Positions 1 to 7,755 of a stretch of DNA of 64,000 nt are shown here, piece after piece. The DNA lies in the NCBI GenBank assembly GCA_040222185.1, contig JAVKDP010000082.1:1-64000 (forward strand), read 5' to 3'. The notes under the pieces were generated by a model. It had not been told where the DNA came from and made no database searches. It saw nothing but the letters and a program-made list of their open reading frames with translations. Source of the stretch: JAVKDP01 sp040222185 (GTDB lineage Bacteria; Bacteroidota; Rhodothermia; Balneolales; Balneolaceae). The number at the start of each line of letters is the position of its first letter. Position 1 is the stretch's first letter. Made by a program: the position numbers and the translations under genes.

Positions 1-602
1 GCTTCAGCGATTTCCGGTTTCTTTCCAAACTTACTATTCAAGAATGAAATCGTTGATTCCATCGGCCGGTTGTACATCCAGTACAACATGCCCAAAACAA
101 ACATATTCTTTGAACGGTCTTCATCTTTATAAGAAAGCCCCATTCCTTTGAGTGCTTCCTTTACCATCTTGTTAACATCGATAGTAATAAGCTCATAATC
201 GGCTAGTGAGCCATCTTCAAGTGGATTTACCCCTTCAGGATACTTTGCCAACCCCAGATTCTTTTTATCGAACCCGGCAGTATTCGCAATAATTGTCCCT
301 CCTTTCTTCAAAAGTGAGAGATTTGCTTTTAAAGCTGCTGAGTTCATCACTACAAGAGCATCACACTCATCACCAGGAGTTAATATTTCGCGGCTACCAA
401 ATTGCAATTGGAAAGATGAAACACCTGGAACCGTACCTTGAGGGGCACGTATTTCTGCCGGGAATTCGGGAAGTGTTCTTAAATCATTGCCTAGAAGAGC
501 CGTTGTATTAGTGAATAGCGAGCCTGTTAGCTGCATTCCATCGCCGGAATCACCTGCAAAACGTATGGTGACATCCTCACGAATCTGATCCGTACTACTC
601 AT
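1..602 (-). CDS. korA: 2-oxoacid:ferredoxin oxidoreductase subunit alpha, partial (3' end outside window)
   Basis: This is the N-terminal 200 codons of a gene that runs off the left edge; the ATG is at 602-600. The translation starts MSSTDQIREDVTIRFAGDSG and continues through GDGMQLTG, PEFPAEIRAPQGTVPGVSSF and a Rossmann-like stretch. This is the gamma (transferase) domain that is fused in front of the alpha domain in KorA/2-oxoacid:acceptor oxidoreductase alpha chains. Such enzymes decarboxylate 2-oxoglutarate (or another 2-oxoacid) to acyl-CoA with ferredoxin as acceptor, together with a thiamine-diphosphate beta subunit. Substrate choice cannot be read from this fragment. The beta subunit would be expected just outside the window. 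Confidence 0.88.
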   Translation of the reverse strand, partial: MSSTDQIREDVTIRFAGDSGDGMQLTGSLFTNTTALLGNDLRTLPEFPAEIRAPQGTVPGVSSFQLQFGSREILTPGDECDALVVMNSAALKANLSLLKKGGTIIANTAGFDKKNLGLAKYPEGVNPLEDGSLADYELITIDVNKMVKEALKGMGLSYKDEDRSKNMFVLGMLYWMYNRPMESTISFLNSKFGKKPEIAE

Positions 603-674
603 ATATGATATAAATGACTGAAAGGGTGGTTAAAGCTTTGTCGAAATTGTGGCTTTTTAACAAGAAATGAAATA

Positions 675-682
675 CAAAGTTA
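675..682 (-). promoter_or_regulatory. possible -7 promoter box for the korA-like gene
   Basis: On the minus strand this reads TAACTTTG, an exact match to the Bacteroidota -7 consensus TAnnTTTG. It lies about 70 bp upstream of the start codon. No convincing -33 TTG was found at the expected spacing, so this is a motif match only. Confidence 0.3.
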
Positions 683-729
683 TCTTTTTATGAAGATTTC
701 TAATGAAAGCGGTTTTCTAATCTGTTCAA

Positions 730-757
730 TTGACGTTGTGATCATCAGAATATTTTG
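730..757 (+). promoter_or_regulatory. possible promoter of the small secreted protein at 790
   Basis: A TTG at 730-732 is followed after 18 bp by TATTTTG (751-757), close to the Bacteroidota TTG-N19-TAnnTTTG layout. The start codon is 32 bp further on. No Shine-Dalgarno sequence is visible, which is normal in this group. Confidence 0.3.
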
Positions 758-789
758 TAAGTTCAGTTTTTTAAATACTATATAGAATC

Positions 790-1332
790 ATGAGACACTT
801 ACTTATCCCACTCGTTTTACTCTTCTTTTCCTCAAATTCAGCTTTTTCTCAAGTCAAAGTGTCTGGTTACGTGATCGAAATGAGTACCGGAGAACCCATA
901 AAAAATGCAACGGTTTTTGTTCATAATGAAGTAAATATAGCCTTTAATCCTCCAATTCAAACAACAACAAACCAAGATGGGTATTACGAATTCACTGATT
1001 TTAAAGAGGGCGAGAAATATAGCGTAAATGCTTTTGTGTACTATGAAGTACTTGGTGATACTATGGCTTACATCTATCAACCAGGAGTACTTACTATTCC
1101 CAAAATTAATACTTCAGTTTTTAAAAACGGAGTCGAGTATAACTTTGCCTTTTCTGAGTTTGAGTTTAAGCATAGATATTTCTCCAGAAAAGCAGCCTTG
1201 TCAGGTAATTTACCTACTATGAACCCTCAAACAGCTATTGCCCTCCGGTTTTTAAAACCCAAAATCGAGACTAATTTCTATCATTACTTCATGAAAACGG
1301 AGACTTCTTTTTTCGAGAAGAAAACCTGGTGA
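790..1332 (+). CDS. secreted protein with carboxypeptidase-regulatory-like (CarboxypepD_reg) domain
   Basis: This 180-residue protein has a signal peptide (about residues 1-20, ending SAFSQ). It is followed by VKVSGYVIEMSTGEPIKNATVFV...TNQDGYYEFTDFKEGEKYSV, the signature of a carboxypeptidase D regulatory-like Ig fold. These domains are common at the start of TonB-dependent receptors and in surface proteins of Bacteroidota; here the domain stands alone, followed by about 70 residues with no recognised fold. Enzymatic function is not indicated. It is transcribed divergently from the korA-like gene and has no obvious operon partner. Confidence 0.7.
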   Translation: MRHLLIPLVLLFFSSNSAFSQVKVSGYVIEMSTGEPIKNATVFVHNEVNIAFNPPIQTTTNQDGYYEFTDFKEGEKYSVNAFVYYEVLGDTMAYIYQPGVLTIPKINTSVFKNGVEYNFAFSEFEFKHRYFSRKAALSGNLPTMNPQTAIALRFLKPKIETNFYHYFMKTETSFFEKKTW

Positions 1333-1393
1333 TCGTTTTAAAAATAGGAATTATTATATCATTCCTTTTCAGAACTTAATCGTTTCGAATTCA

Positions 1394-1401
1394 TATCTTT
1401 G
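1394..1401 (+). promoter_or_regulatory. possible -7 promoter box for the Kef-type antiporter
   Basis: The sequence TATCTTTG matches TAnnTTTG exactly and sits 33 bp upstream of the ATG at 1435. A -33 element is not clear. Confidence 0.3.
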
Positions 1402-1434
1402 CATCTCTAAAGTATCACTCTCTACGACAGGTCT

Positions 1435-3468
1435 ATGTTTTTTGCTGTAAGTCTACCCTTTCTAAATGAAATCGTTGCTCTATTCCTGGTAAGCGTAGTA
1501 ATAGCATTCCTCTGCTACAAGATTAAACTTGTTCCTATATCGGGCTTTTTATTAGCTGGTGTACTTATTGGGCCTAATGCATTAGGGTTGGTTCAGGATC
1601 AATCTTTAGTAGATATGCTGGCAGAGATAGGAATTATCCTGTTGCTGTTTACTATTGGTATAGAGTTTAGTTTGGAAAAACTATCACGCATCAGGTCAGC
1701 AATTTTTATTGGAGGAGGTTTACAAGTCCTCCTTAGTATTGTGTCGGTGGTAGGCATTCTGATACTTCTTAATGTAAACTGGAAAATTGGGATTTATACG
1801 GGGTTCCTTGTTGCTTTAAGTTCAACGGCTATAATCCTTGGCTTACTTAGTGAACAAAAGAAAACAGATACCCCGGTAGGCCGACTTTCTTTAGCTGTTT
1901 TGATATTCCAGGATTTTGCCATCATTGCGATGGTATTATTGGTTCCACTGCTTTCTGGTGAAAGTGGCTCACCAATGGATATTTTGATTGTTCTTGGAAA
2001 AGCAGTACTCCTTGTTATTGGGATTGTTCTTCTAGCCAGAAAGGTTGTACCCTGGATTTTAGATAAAGTAGCTCAAACACGTCGCCAGGAGCTCTTTATA
2101 CTTACCGTTATGGCTATCTGTTTTGGAACAGCCGCACTCACAAATCTTGCTGATGTAAGTTTAGCACTTGGGGCCTTTCTTGCAGGTTTGGTAGTAAGCG
2201 AAAGTCATTACAGCGACCATGCATTAAGTGAAATTCTCCCATTGAAAACCATTTTCAATGCTGTTTTCTTTGTTTCGGTTGGGATGCTATTGGATGTCTG
2301 GTTTGTACTCCAATACCCTCTACTTTTATTAGGTATCATATTCGGAGTATTAATTCTAAAATTCGTACTAAGCTCTGTTAGTTTACTGGTTCTTGGTTAC
2401 CCTGTCCGTATTGCAGCTGCTACCGGTCTGGTGCTGGCTCAAATTGGTGAGTTTTCGTTTGTATTGGAACGTGTTGGACGTGATGCAGGCCTTACTCCCG
2501 GCGGGTTTGGAGAAATTGGCTCTCAAATGTTTATCGCCGTTTCTGTAATCCTGATGCTACTTACTCCTTTATTCCTTGCTGTTAGCCCAAAAATTGGAGA
2601 ATTACTTTCCAAAACCCCACTTAAAAGGATAGGTGAAAAAAGAAAAAAATCCTCCGAACCTAAACCTGATATATCACTCGAAGACCATGTAATTCTTGTC
2701 GGATATGGACCAGCTGGCCGTAACCTGGTACGCACCTTTGTGGAAACGAGCATTCCATTTGTTGTTATAGAAATGAATCCCAGATCGGTAAATGAGATGC
2801 GTAAACAGGGCATTAAAGCTATTTACGGAGATGCTACTCGAACACACATCTTGGAACATGCTCAAATAAATAAAGCTAAACTTTGTGTAATTGCAATAAA
2901 TGATCCGGATGCCAATCCAAGAATTATAAAATTAGCTAAATATCTGAACCCCACGATACAGATCATTGTCAGAACCCGGTACCTGGCACAAGCTGAGGCT
3001 ATGGAAGCAGCCGGAGCCGATACAGTAGTACCAGAAGAAATGGAAACTACCGTTCGATTATTTTCAAGTGTACTGAATGCTTATATGATACCTGAAGAAG
3101 AAATCCAACAACATATCCGGGAACTAAGAGCTGAGGATTACCAGATCATGCGGGGAAGTATCCAGGAAGCTCATCTTATGGTCCTTAAAGGGCTGGATGA
3201 AGAAGGCTTGCATACCAGGGCCGTTTTAGTACGTGAGGGAAGTCATGCAGCAGGTAAAACTTTGGCTGAGTTAATGCTTCGAAATAAATATGAAATAACC
3301 GTACTTACCGTACAGCGAGGAGATAAAAACATCGGAAACCCTGCAGGCCCTTTCCAGCTTGAGGCTGGTGACCGATTAGTGATGGTAGGCTTGGCTACCC
3401 GTTTTGCCGATGCCGCTGAAGTATTCAGAGAAGACACCCCTCCTGTTGAACTGGAAGATGATTTTTAA
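1435..3468 (+). CDS. CPA2-family monovalent cation:proton antiporter with TrkA-N and TrkA-C domains (KefB/YbaL-like)
   Basis: This 677-residue inner-membrane protein has an N-terminal Na+/H+ exchanger domain of about 12 hydrophobic segments (residues 5-385, with LLLFTIGIEFSLEKL and LALGAFLAGLVVSES). A Rossmann TrkA-N/RCK domain begins at DHVILVGYGPAGRNL (about residue 418), and a TrkA-C domain lies near the C-terminus (LVMVGLATRFADAAEVF). This is the full architecture of KefB/KefC/YbaL proteins, which exchange K+ for H+ under control of nucleotide or thiol ligands. No KefF/KefG ancillary oxidoreductase is adjacent, so the trigger is unknown. It ends directly against the convergent glycosyltransferase gene with no gap. 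Confidence 0.9.
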   Translation: MFFAVSLPFLNEIVALFLVSVVIAFLCYKIKLVPISGFLLAGVLIGPNALGLVQDQSLVDMLAEIGIILLLFTIGIEFSLEKLSRIRSAIFIGGGLQVLLSIVSVVGILILLNVNWKIGIYTGFLVALSSTAIILGLLSEQKKTDTPVGRLSLAVLIFQDFAIIAMVLLVPLLSGESGSPMDILIVLGKAVLLVIGIVLLARKVVPWILDKVAQTRRQELFILTVMAICFGTAALTNLADVSLALGAFLAGLVVSESHYSDHALSEILPLKTIFNAVFFVSVGMLLDVWFVLQYPLLLLGIIFGVLILKFVLSSVSLLVLGYPVRIAAATGLVLAQIGEFSFVLERVGRDAGLTPGGFGEIGSQMFIAVSVILMLLTPLFLAVSPKIGELLSKTPLKRIGEKRKKSSEPKPDISLEDHVILVGYGPAGRNLVRTFVETSIPFVVIEMNPRSVNEMRKQGIKAIYGDATRTHILEHAQINKAKLCVIAINDPDANPRIIKLAKYLNPTIQIIVRTRYLAQAEAMEAAGADTVVPEEMETTVRLFSSVLNAYMIPEEEIQQHIRELRAEDYQIMRGSIQEAHLMVLKGLDEEGLHTRAVLVREGSHAAGKTLAELMLRNKYEITVLTVQRGDKNIGNPAGPFQLEAGDRLVMVGLATRFADAAEVFREDTPPVELEDDF

Positions 3469-4779
3469 CTAAAGTCCATATCTCTTCGCCATCTTGGATG
3501 ACTTCTCAGGATTCCAAACATCTTCGTAAGAACGTTTGAAGAAAAACTCTTTGTAATACGCTACAGTGCGTACCAGGCGTAAGTACGTTCCTGTATAAAT
3601 AGTCATGAGCGGAATAAACTTGATCAGCTTTATTTCCTCTTTTCGTCTTTCAGTGAAAAGCAGGATACTTCCCATCTGTACATAACTCATAGCTACATAA
3701 AGTGTAAAATTCATTGGGATGATAAATTTGAGGCTTGAAGAATAGTTCATAATGATATCAATCATATATATAATCCAGGTAAGATCTAGGATCACGTTAT
3801 AGAATACATTTTCAAATAGAGCGAAGAAGTTCGACCAGTTAAAATTGGCATTAGGGAAATAGACATCTTTATGCTTTCTGACTCTGAACCGAATAATAGA
3901 CTTATCCCATCTCAACCGCTGTTTGGTCAGTACCTTAAATTTCGAAGGGGCATTTGTGAGGCAGATTGCCTTCGGCTCGAAATGAATTTTATATCCGCAT
4001 TTCCTGATTTTTACAGTTATATCTCCATCCAGGCCAGGACCAATATCCCAACCGCCTATACTGTCCAATATCTCCGGACGAAAAGCACCAAATGCGCCTG
4101 ATACGATTTTGTAAATCCCGAAATAGGATGTAATAATCCGTCCAATCGAAACTGTTTTCAAATATTCAATAGCTTGAAGGCTTGCACATAGGCTATCGTT
4201 GTAGTTTCTAACCTTCACATTCCCACCAACAGCTCCAATCTTGTCATCATAGTAAAATGGAATCACCACTCTCTCAATGGCGTCACGATCAAAAGAGCAA
4301 TCTGCATCAAGGTGAACGATGTATTTCCCTTTAGCATAACGAAGGGCTAGGTTAGCTGCCGAAGCCTTCCCTCCTCTTACTTCATTTCTGATAAACATAT
4401 CGATCAACCCGAGGCGCTCTAAATTCTTCCCGATAATTGGAGTATCATCGTCAGAACCGTCATCAACAATAATCAATTCGAAGTTCTGGTAGGTTTGCTC
4501 AGCAAGCGACTTGGTTAATTTGAAAAGATGTGCTCCTTCATTTTTTCCCGGGATTATGATGGACACTAGAGGATTTTCCAGAAAGAAAGCTTTCTTTGCC
4601 TGCTCATATCGTTCATTATCGCTCTTGTTTCTAATCTTTAGAAAGAATGCGACGATGTAATCAATAATGATATACCGGGTAAACTCAAAAATGCAGAAAT
4701 ACCAGAATACACGCAGAAACTTTGGAAAGCCTACTACAAACCAGTACTGAAGATATTCCGGAGCTAGTTGTTCCCACAT
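3469..4779 (-). CDS. membrane glycosyltransferase family 2 (processive polysaccharide synthase type)
   Basis: This 436-residue protein has an N-terminal hydrophobic segment (about 12-50), a GT-A domain and three to four C-terminal membrane segments (about 308-400). Family motifs are visible: VDDGSDDDT (DDG at 106-108), DADC (158-161), DGD (251-253) and QRLRW (287-291). The D, DxD and QxxRW set is typical of processive synthases such as hyaluronan synthase, Alg8 and PgaC. It is the last gene of a unit with the TackOD1-like protein (1-bp gap) and the nucleotide-sugar dehydrogenase. HlyD and TolC homologues nearby suggest that the polymer is exported across both membranes. The polymer identity is not readable from sequence. 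Confidence 0.85.
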   Translation of the reverse strand: MWEQLAPEYLQYWFVVGFPKFLRVFWYFCIFEFTRYIIIDYIVAFFLKIRNKSDNERYEQAKKAFFLENPLVSIIIPGKNEGAHLFKLTKSLAEQTYQNFELIIVDDGSDDDTPIIGKNLERLGLIDMFIRNEVRGGKASAANLALRYAKGKYIVHLDADCSFDRDAIERVVIPFYYDDKIGAVGGNVKVRNYNDSLCASLQAIEYLKTVSIGRIITSYFGIYKIVSGAFGAFRPEILDSIGGWDIGPGLDGDITVKIRKCGYKIHFEPKAICLTNAPSKFKVLTKQRLRWDKSIIRFRVRKHKDVYFPNANFNWSNFFALFENVFYNVILDLTWIIYMIDIIMNYSSSLKFIIPMNFTLYVAMSYVQMGSILLFTERRKEEIKLIKFIPLMTIYTGTYLRLVRTVAYYKEFFFKRSYEDVWNPEKSSKMAKRYGL

Positions 4780-4780
4780 G

Positions 4781-6154
4781 TTAAGCTCCGATAGTATTTA
4801 AAGGAGTGATCAATACTTCTGCAATAACCTGCTGTGCGTTCATCCCATCTTGAAGAAGCTTAGTGATATTATTCTGTATCAGTCCGCCAACCTTTGTTAT
4901 ATGTTCCTGGCTGGAATCATAAATCAAGAACTTATACCAATTAGGCGATTGACTTGCGATGATATCCGCTTTATTAAGATAGTTTGAGATGATTGTGCAA
5001 ATCTCTTGCTGTATTACATCTTGTTGAGTCTCACTGAATGAGCTCAATAATTCCAGGTCTATATTCAAAGAACCTTCAAAACTCTGGGTTCCATTATTCA
5101 GTGCACGCTCCTGCTCTTTCGTTTTGAATAACTCGAACATTGACTCCGAAAGCACATTTAATGTGGCGGATTTCTGTGGCTCTTTTTTAGTGTGAAGGCC
5201 ATACCTGGCAACCTGCTCACCTAATGATGTTAGCTCATAAGAGCATATTTCAAGGCTATTGAGTTGAGATAATTCGTTTTCATTTCCGCAATCAATACAT
5301 AATGCTTTAATCTCTGCATTCTGAAACTGGTGATCACACGACTTACAAGTATGCATGCATGAAGGCTTATCATAATCGATTCCGATATGTCTCAGATGCT
5401 TGTCACACTTTGGACATTCAAGATGGTCTTCTTTCTTGTAATCTCCTTCAGGTGCAATATGAGCACATAGAAAATGATGGATTAAATCGTCTGTTTTAAG
5501 ATCTGCAGAACTACATTTTGGGCAACATTCCCTGTAGTTTAAAAATCCGCCTGCACATTTTTTACAGGTATGTACATGATCCTTTGTCTGCTTTGTAAGA
5601 AATCCTAGTTCTTTCGTTTTGTTGAGAACACTTATTAGTCTCTCTGTATCTTGTTCCTGAAGTACAGAACTAAGAAGTGGAAAAGCATATCCAACTTTTG
5701 AAGTTCTTGACAAACTCGGTTCTAAACCGGATTGTCTTGTAAACAAATATTGAGTCACTAGCTGACTTAGTGAAGTATTATAGTCAAGTTGGTGAATTTC
5801 TGTGCTTATCTCTCTGGTCCGCGCCTGGATACTTTTAAGTTTTTGAATGGCTGAATTCTTAGTCTCATCAGAGAATACTCCATCGAAAAGAAAAGTGATG
5901 GAAGCGGAGTTTGGAATGGTAGAATTTATAAAAACCGGTTTCAATGCAATCGCTCTTTCTCTGTTTGACCGGATGACTCTTAAAACTTTCTCAGCTTCAT
6001 AAGCAGAGAAAGTCTGAACTAATACCCCATCCACCAATTGGAGATCATGGTGAGCCAAATCTGATTCTTTAGAAACTGCGAGTAACTGGATACTCTCGTT
6101 ATCAAAAGAAAGAAGATTGGTTTGGTTAGATGGATGTTGTATTAGCTCAAACAT
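4781..6154 (-). CDS. TackOD1-like zinc-ribbon protein of the polysaccharide unit
   Basis: This 457-residue soluble protein has an N-terminal part (1-120) that looks like a degenerate receiver-type alpha/beta fold. The central region carries five CxxC pairs (197/200, 211/214, 247/250, 270/273, 286/289) plus His226/His227 and Cys230. The pattern CKKC...CCPKC...HHFLC...CPKC..HL.HIGIDYD...C..C resembles TackOD1, the Thaumarchaeal output domain first defined on archaeal response regulators and also seen in bacterial polysaccharide loci. The family call is from memory of the pattern. Its place between the dehydrogenase and the synthase suggests a regulatory or scaffold role, perhaps where c-di-GMP/PilZ proteins sit in alginate or cellulose systems; that role is inference. 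Confidence 0.6.
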   Translation of the reverse strand: MFELIQHPSNQTNLLSFDNESIQLLAVSKESDLAHHDLQLVDGVLVQTFSAYEAEKVLRVIRSNRERAIALKPVFINSTIPNSASITFLFDGVFSDETKNSAIQKLKSIQARTREISTEIHQLDYNTSLSQLVTQYLFTRQSGLEPSLSRTSKVGYAFPLLSSVLQEQDTERLISVLNKTKELGFLTKQTKDHVHTCKKCAGGFLNYRECCPKCSSADLKTDDLIHHFLCAHIAPEGDYKKEDHLECPKCDKHLRHIGIDYDKPSCMHTCKSCDHQFQNAEIKALCIDCGNENELSQLNSLEICSYELTSLGEQVARYGLHTKKEPQKSATLNVLSESMFELFKTKEQERALNNGTQSFEGSLNIDLELLSSFSETQQDVIQQEICTIISNYLNKADIIASQSPNWYKFLIYDSSQEHITKVGGLIQNNITKLLQDGMNAQQVIAEVLITPLNTIGA

Positions 6155-6184
6155 GGCTGTAACCTATTAAGGAGATATTGTTTG

Positions 6185-7552
6185 TTATAAACTTAGATAG
6201 TGACCGTGGGATACTTTATCAGCAATTATTCCACGAACATCATAAAAGATGGTATTCTCATCTGAGATGGAGTTGTAGTACTCAGCAGTCTCAGTCATAT
6301 ACTCATCATGAGCAACGGCAGTGATTACTACATCAAAGATACCGTCTACCTTTTTACTGCACTCGATTCCGTACTCATTGTATACTTCGTCGCTGTCAGC
6401 ATGTGGATCTTCAACCCAGCTTTCGATACCGAAGAGGCTAAGCTTTTTTACTACTTCTGCTACTTTTGAATTTCGGATATCACTCACATTTTCTTTGAAA
6501 GTAATGCCCTTCACAAGCACCTTACATTCTTTAGGTCGTTTACCTAGTTCTTCTAGCTTTTGTGATATTTTGTATGCGATATTATAAGGCATGGCGTCAT
6601 TCCTGAATCTTGAACTTGAAATTACTCTTGGATCTACTTTTACTTGTTTAGCTTTATAAGCGAGGTAGTATGGATCTACTCCTATACAGTGTCCGCCTAC
6701 CAGGCCTGGGAAGAACTTTAAGAAGTTCCACTTTGTACCAGAAGCTTCCAGTACATCATGTGTATTAATTCCCATTTTGTTGAAAATCATAGATAATTCA
6801 TTCATTAAAGCAATGTTTACATCACGTTGAGTATTCTCAATAATTTTTGATGCTTCAGCAACTTTAATGGTTGGCGCTTTATGTATTCCAGCTGTAATAA
6901 TGCTGTCGTATACATTAGCGATGTTTTCTAGAGCTTCTTCATCACTACCTGACACTACTTTAGTAATTGTAGTAACGGTGTTTACTTTGTCGCCCGGATT
7001 AATGCGCTCTGGCGAGTATCCTACCTTGAAATCTTCATTGTACTTTAAACCGGATATTCTCTCCAGGATTGGCACACAAACTTCTTCGGTACATCCCGGG
7101 AAAACAGTAGATTCGAAAACTACGAAGTCACCTTTTTTAAGTACTTCAGCTACACTTGCTGTTGCCTTTTTAAGTGGTGTAAGATTTGGTTCGTTTCTAT
7201 TGTCGATTGGAGTAGGAACTGCCACTACATAAAATTCTGCATCGGCAATTTGAGAAAGCTTTGAAGTGAATTTGATATCACGGTTTTCAAAAGCATCTGC
7301 TTCGAGTTCGTTAGAAGGATCGATTCCTTCTCTCATCATTTCGACTCTTTCATCATTGATGTCGAATCCTATTACTGAGAATTGACCAGCAAATTCCAAG
7401 GCAATTGGCAGGCCTACATAACCTAAACCTACCATTGCCATTTTTGCTTCCTTAAGACTTAATCTCGAAAAGATGTTGTCCTCATGTTTGATGAGGCGTA
7501 AGCCCGGGGCTAATTTTTCAGTTGTTTTTAATTGTACTGCTAAGTTGTTCAT
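6185..7552 (-). CDS. nucleotide-sugar dehydrogenase, UDP-GlcNAc 6-dehydrogenase (WbpA/TviB) type
   Basis: This 455-residue cytosolic enzyme has the Rossmann motif MAMVGLGYVGLPIALEF (about 38-54), VVAVPTPID, the conserved ESTVFPGCTEE and GYSPERINPGDK. The catalytic cysteine lies in GLVGGHCIGVDPYYL. The wording VFPGCTEEVCVPILE, IENTQRDVNIALMNEL and ASGTKWNFL matches the WbpA/TviB/Cap5L branch, which oxidises UDP-GlcNAc or UDP-GalNAc to the uronic acid, better than the UDP-glucose branch. This suggests an aminouronic polymer made by the downstream synthase. About 35 extra N-terminal residues precede the Rossmann motif. It is the first gene of its unit, with LytTR-type repeats 72 bp upstream. Confidence 0.85.
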   Translation of the reverse strand: MNNLAVQLKTTEKLAPGLRLIKHEDNIFSRLSLKEAKMAMVGLGYVGLPIALEFAGQFSVIGFDINDERVEMMREGIDPSNELEADAFENRDIKFTSKLSQIADAEFYVVAVPTPIDNRNEPNLTPLKKATASVAEVLKKGDFVVFESTVFPGCTEEVCVPILERISGLKYNEDFKVGYSPERINPGDKVNTVTTITKVVSGSDEEALENIANVYDSIITAGIHKAPTIKVAEASKIIENTQRDVNIALMNELSMIFNKMGINTHDVLEASGTKWNFLKFFPGLVGGHCIGVDPYYLAYKAKQVKVDPRVISSSRFRNDAMPYNIAYKISQKLEELGKRPKECKVLVKGITFKENVSDIRNSKVAEVVKKLSLFGIESWVEDPHADSDEVYNEYGIECSKKVDGIFDVVITAVAHDEYMTETAEYYNSISDENTIFYDVRGIIADKVSHGHYLSL

Positions 7553-7623
7553 TGTTCTAAAATTATGTTCTTGTTTGATTCTGAGACCAACTTAGCCAGT
7601 ATTTCAGCTCTTTCCGGGTTTTA

Positions 7624-7655
7624 TCGACGAATGGAAAGAATCTGTCGGTGAATGG
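7624..7655 (-). promoter_or_regulatory. LytTR-type direct-repeat site upstream of the dehydrogenase-synthase unit
   Basis: Two 11-bp repeats, TCGACGAATGG (7624-7634) and TCGGTGAATGG (7645-7655), are spaced exactly 21 bp apart. In the direction of transcription they read CCATTCACCGA then CCATTCGTCGA. The geometry is that of LytTR response-regulator sites, and the sequence resembles the AlgR box CCGTTCGTC. The site ends 72 bp before the start codon at 7552. The same arrangement occurs at 9765 and 12198. Confidence 0.7.
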
Positions 7656-7689
7656 TTTGGCTTACGAGTTTTAAGGAGTTACTTAATTG

Positions 7690-7721
7690 AAAAAAGCCAG
7701 TCTATGATCAATAGACTGGCT
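7690..7721 (-). terminator. rho-independent terminator of the DUF4114 lipoprotein gene
   Basis: An 11-bp perfect stem (AGCCAGTCTAT with ATAGACTGGCT, 7695-7705 and 7711-7721) encloses a 5-base loop. On the minus strand it is followed directly by six Ts. It lies about 35 bp past the stop codon of the lipoprotein gene and upstream of the next unit's regulatory site, so it separates the two units. Confidence 0.85.
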
Positions 7722-7755
7722 GTTAGGGAGTCATTTACTTATCTAAATGCTTCAT

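Noticed and set aside
293..511. Plus-strand open frame of 72 codons
   Set aside because: It lies opposite the korA-like gene, which has clear family motifs on the minus strand.
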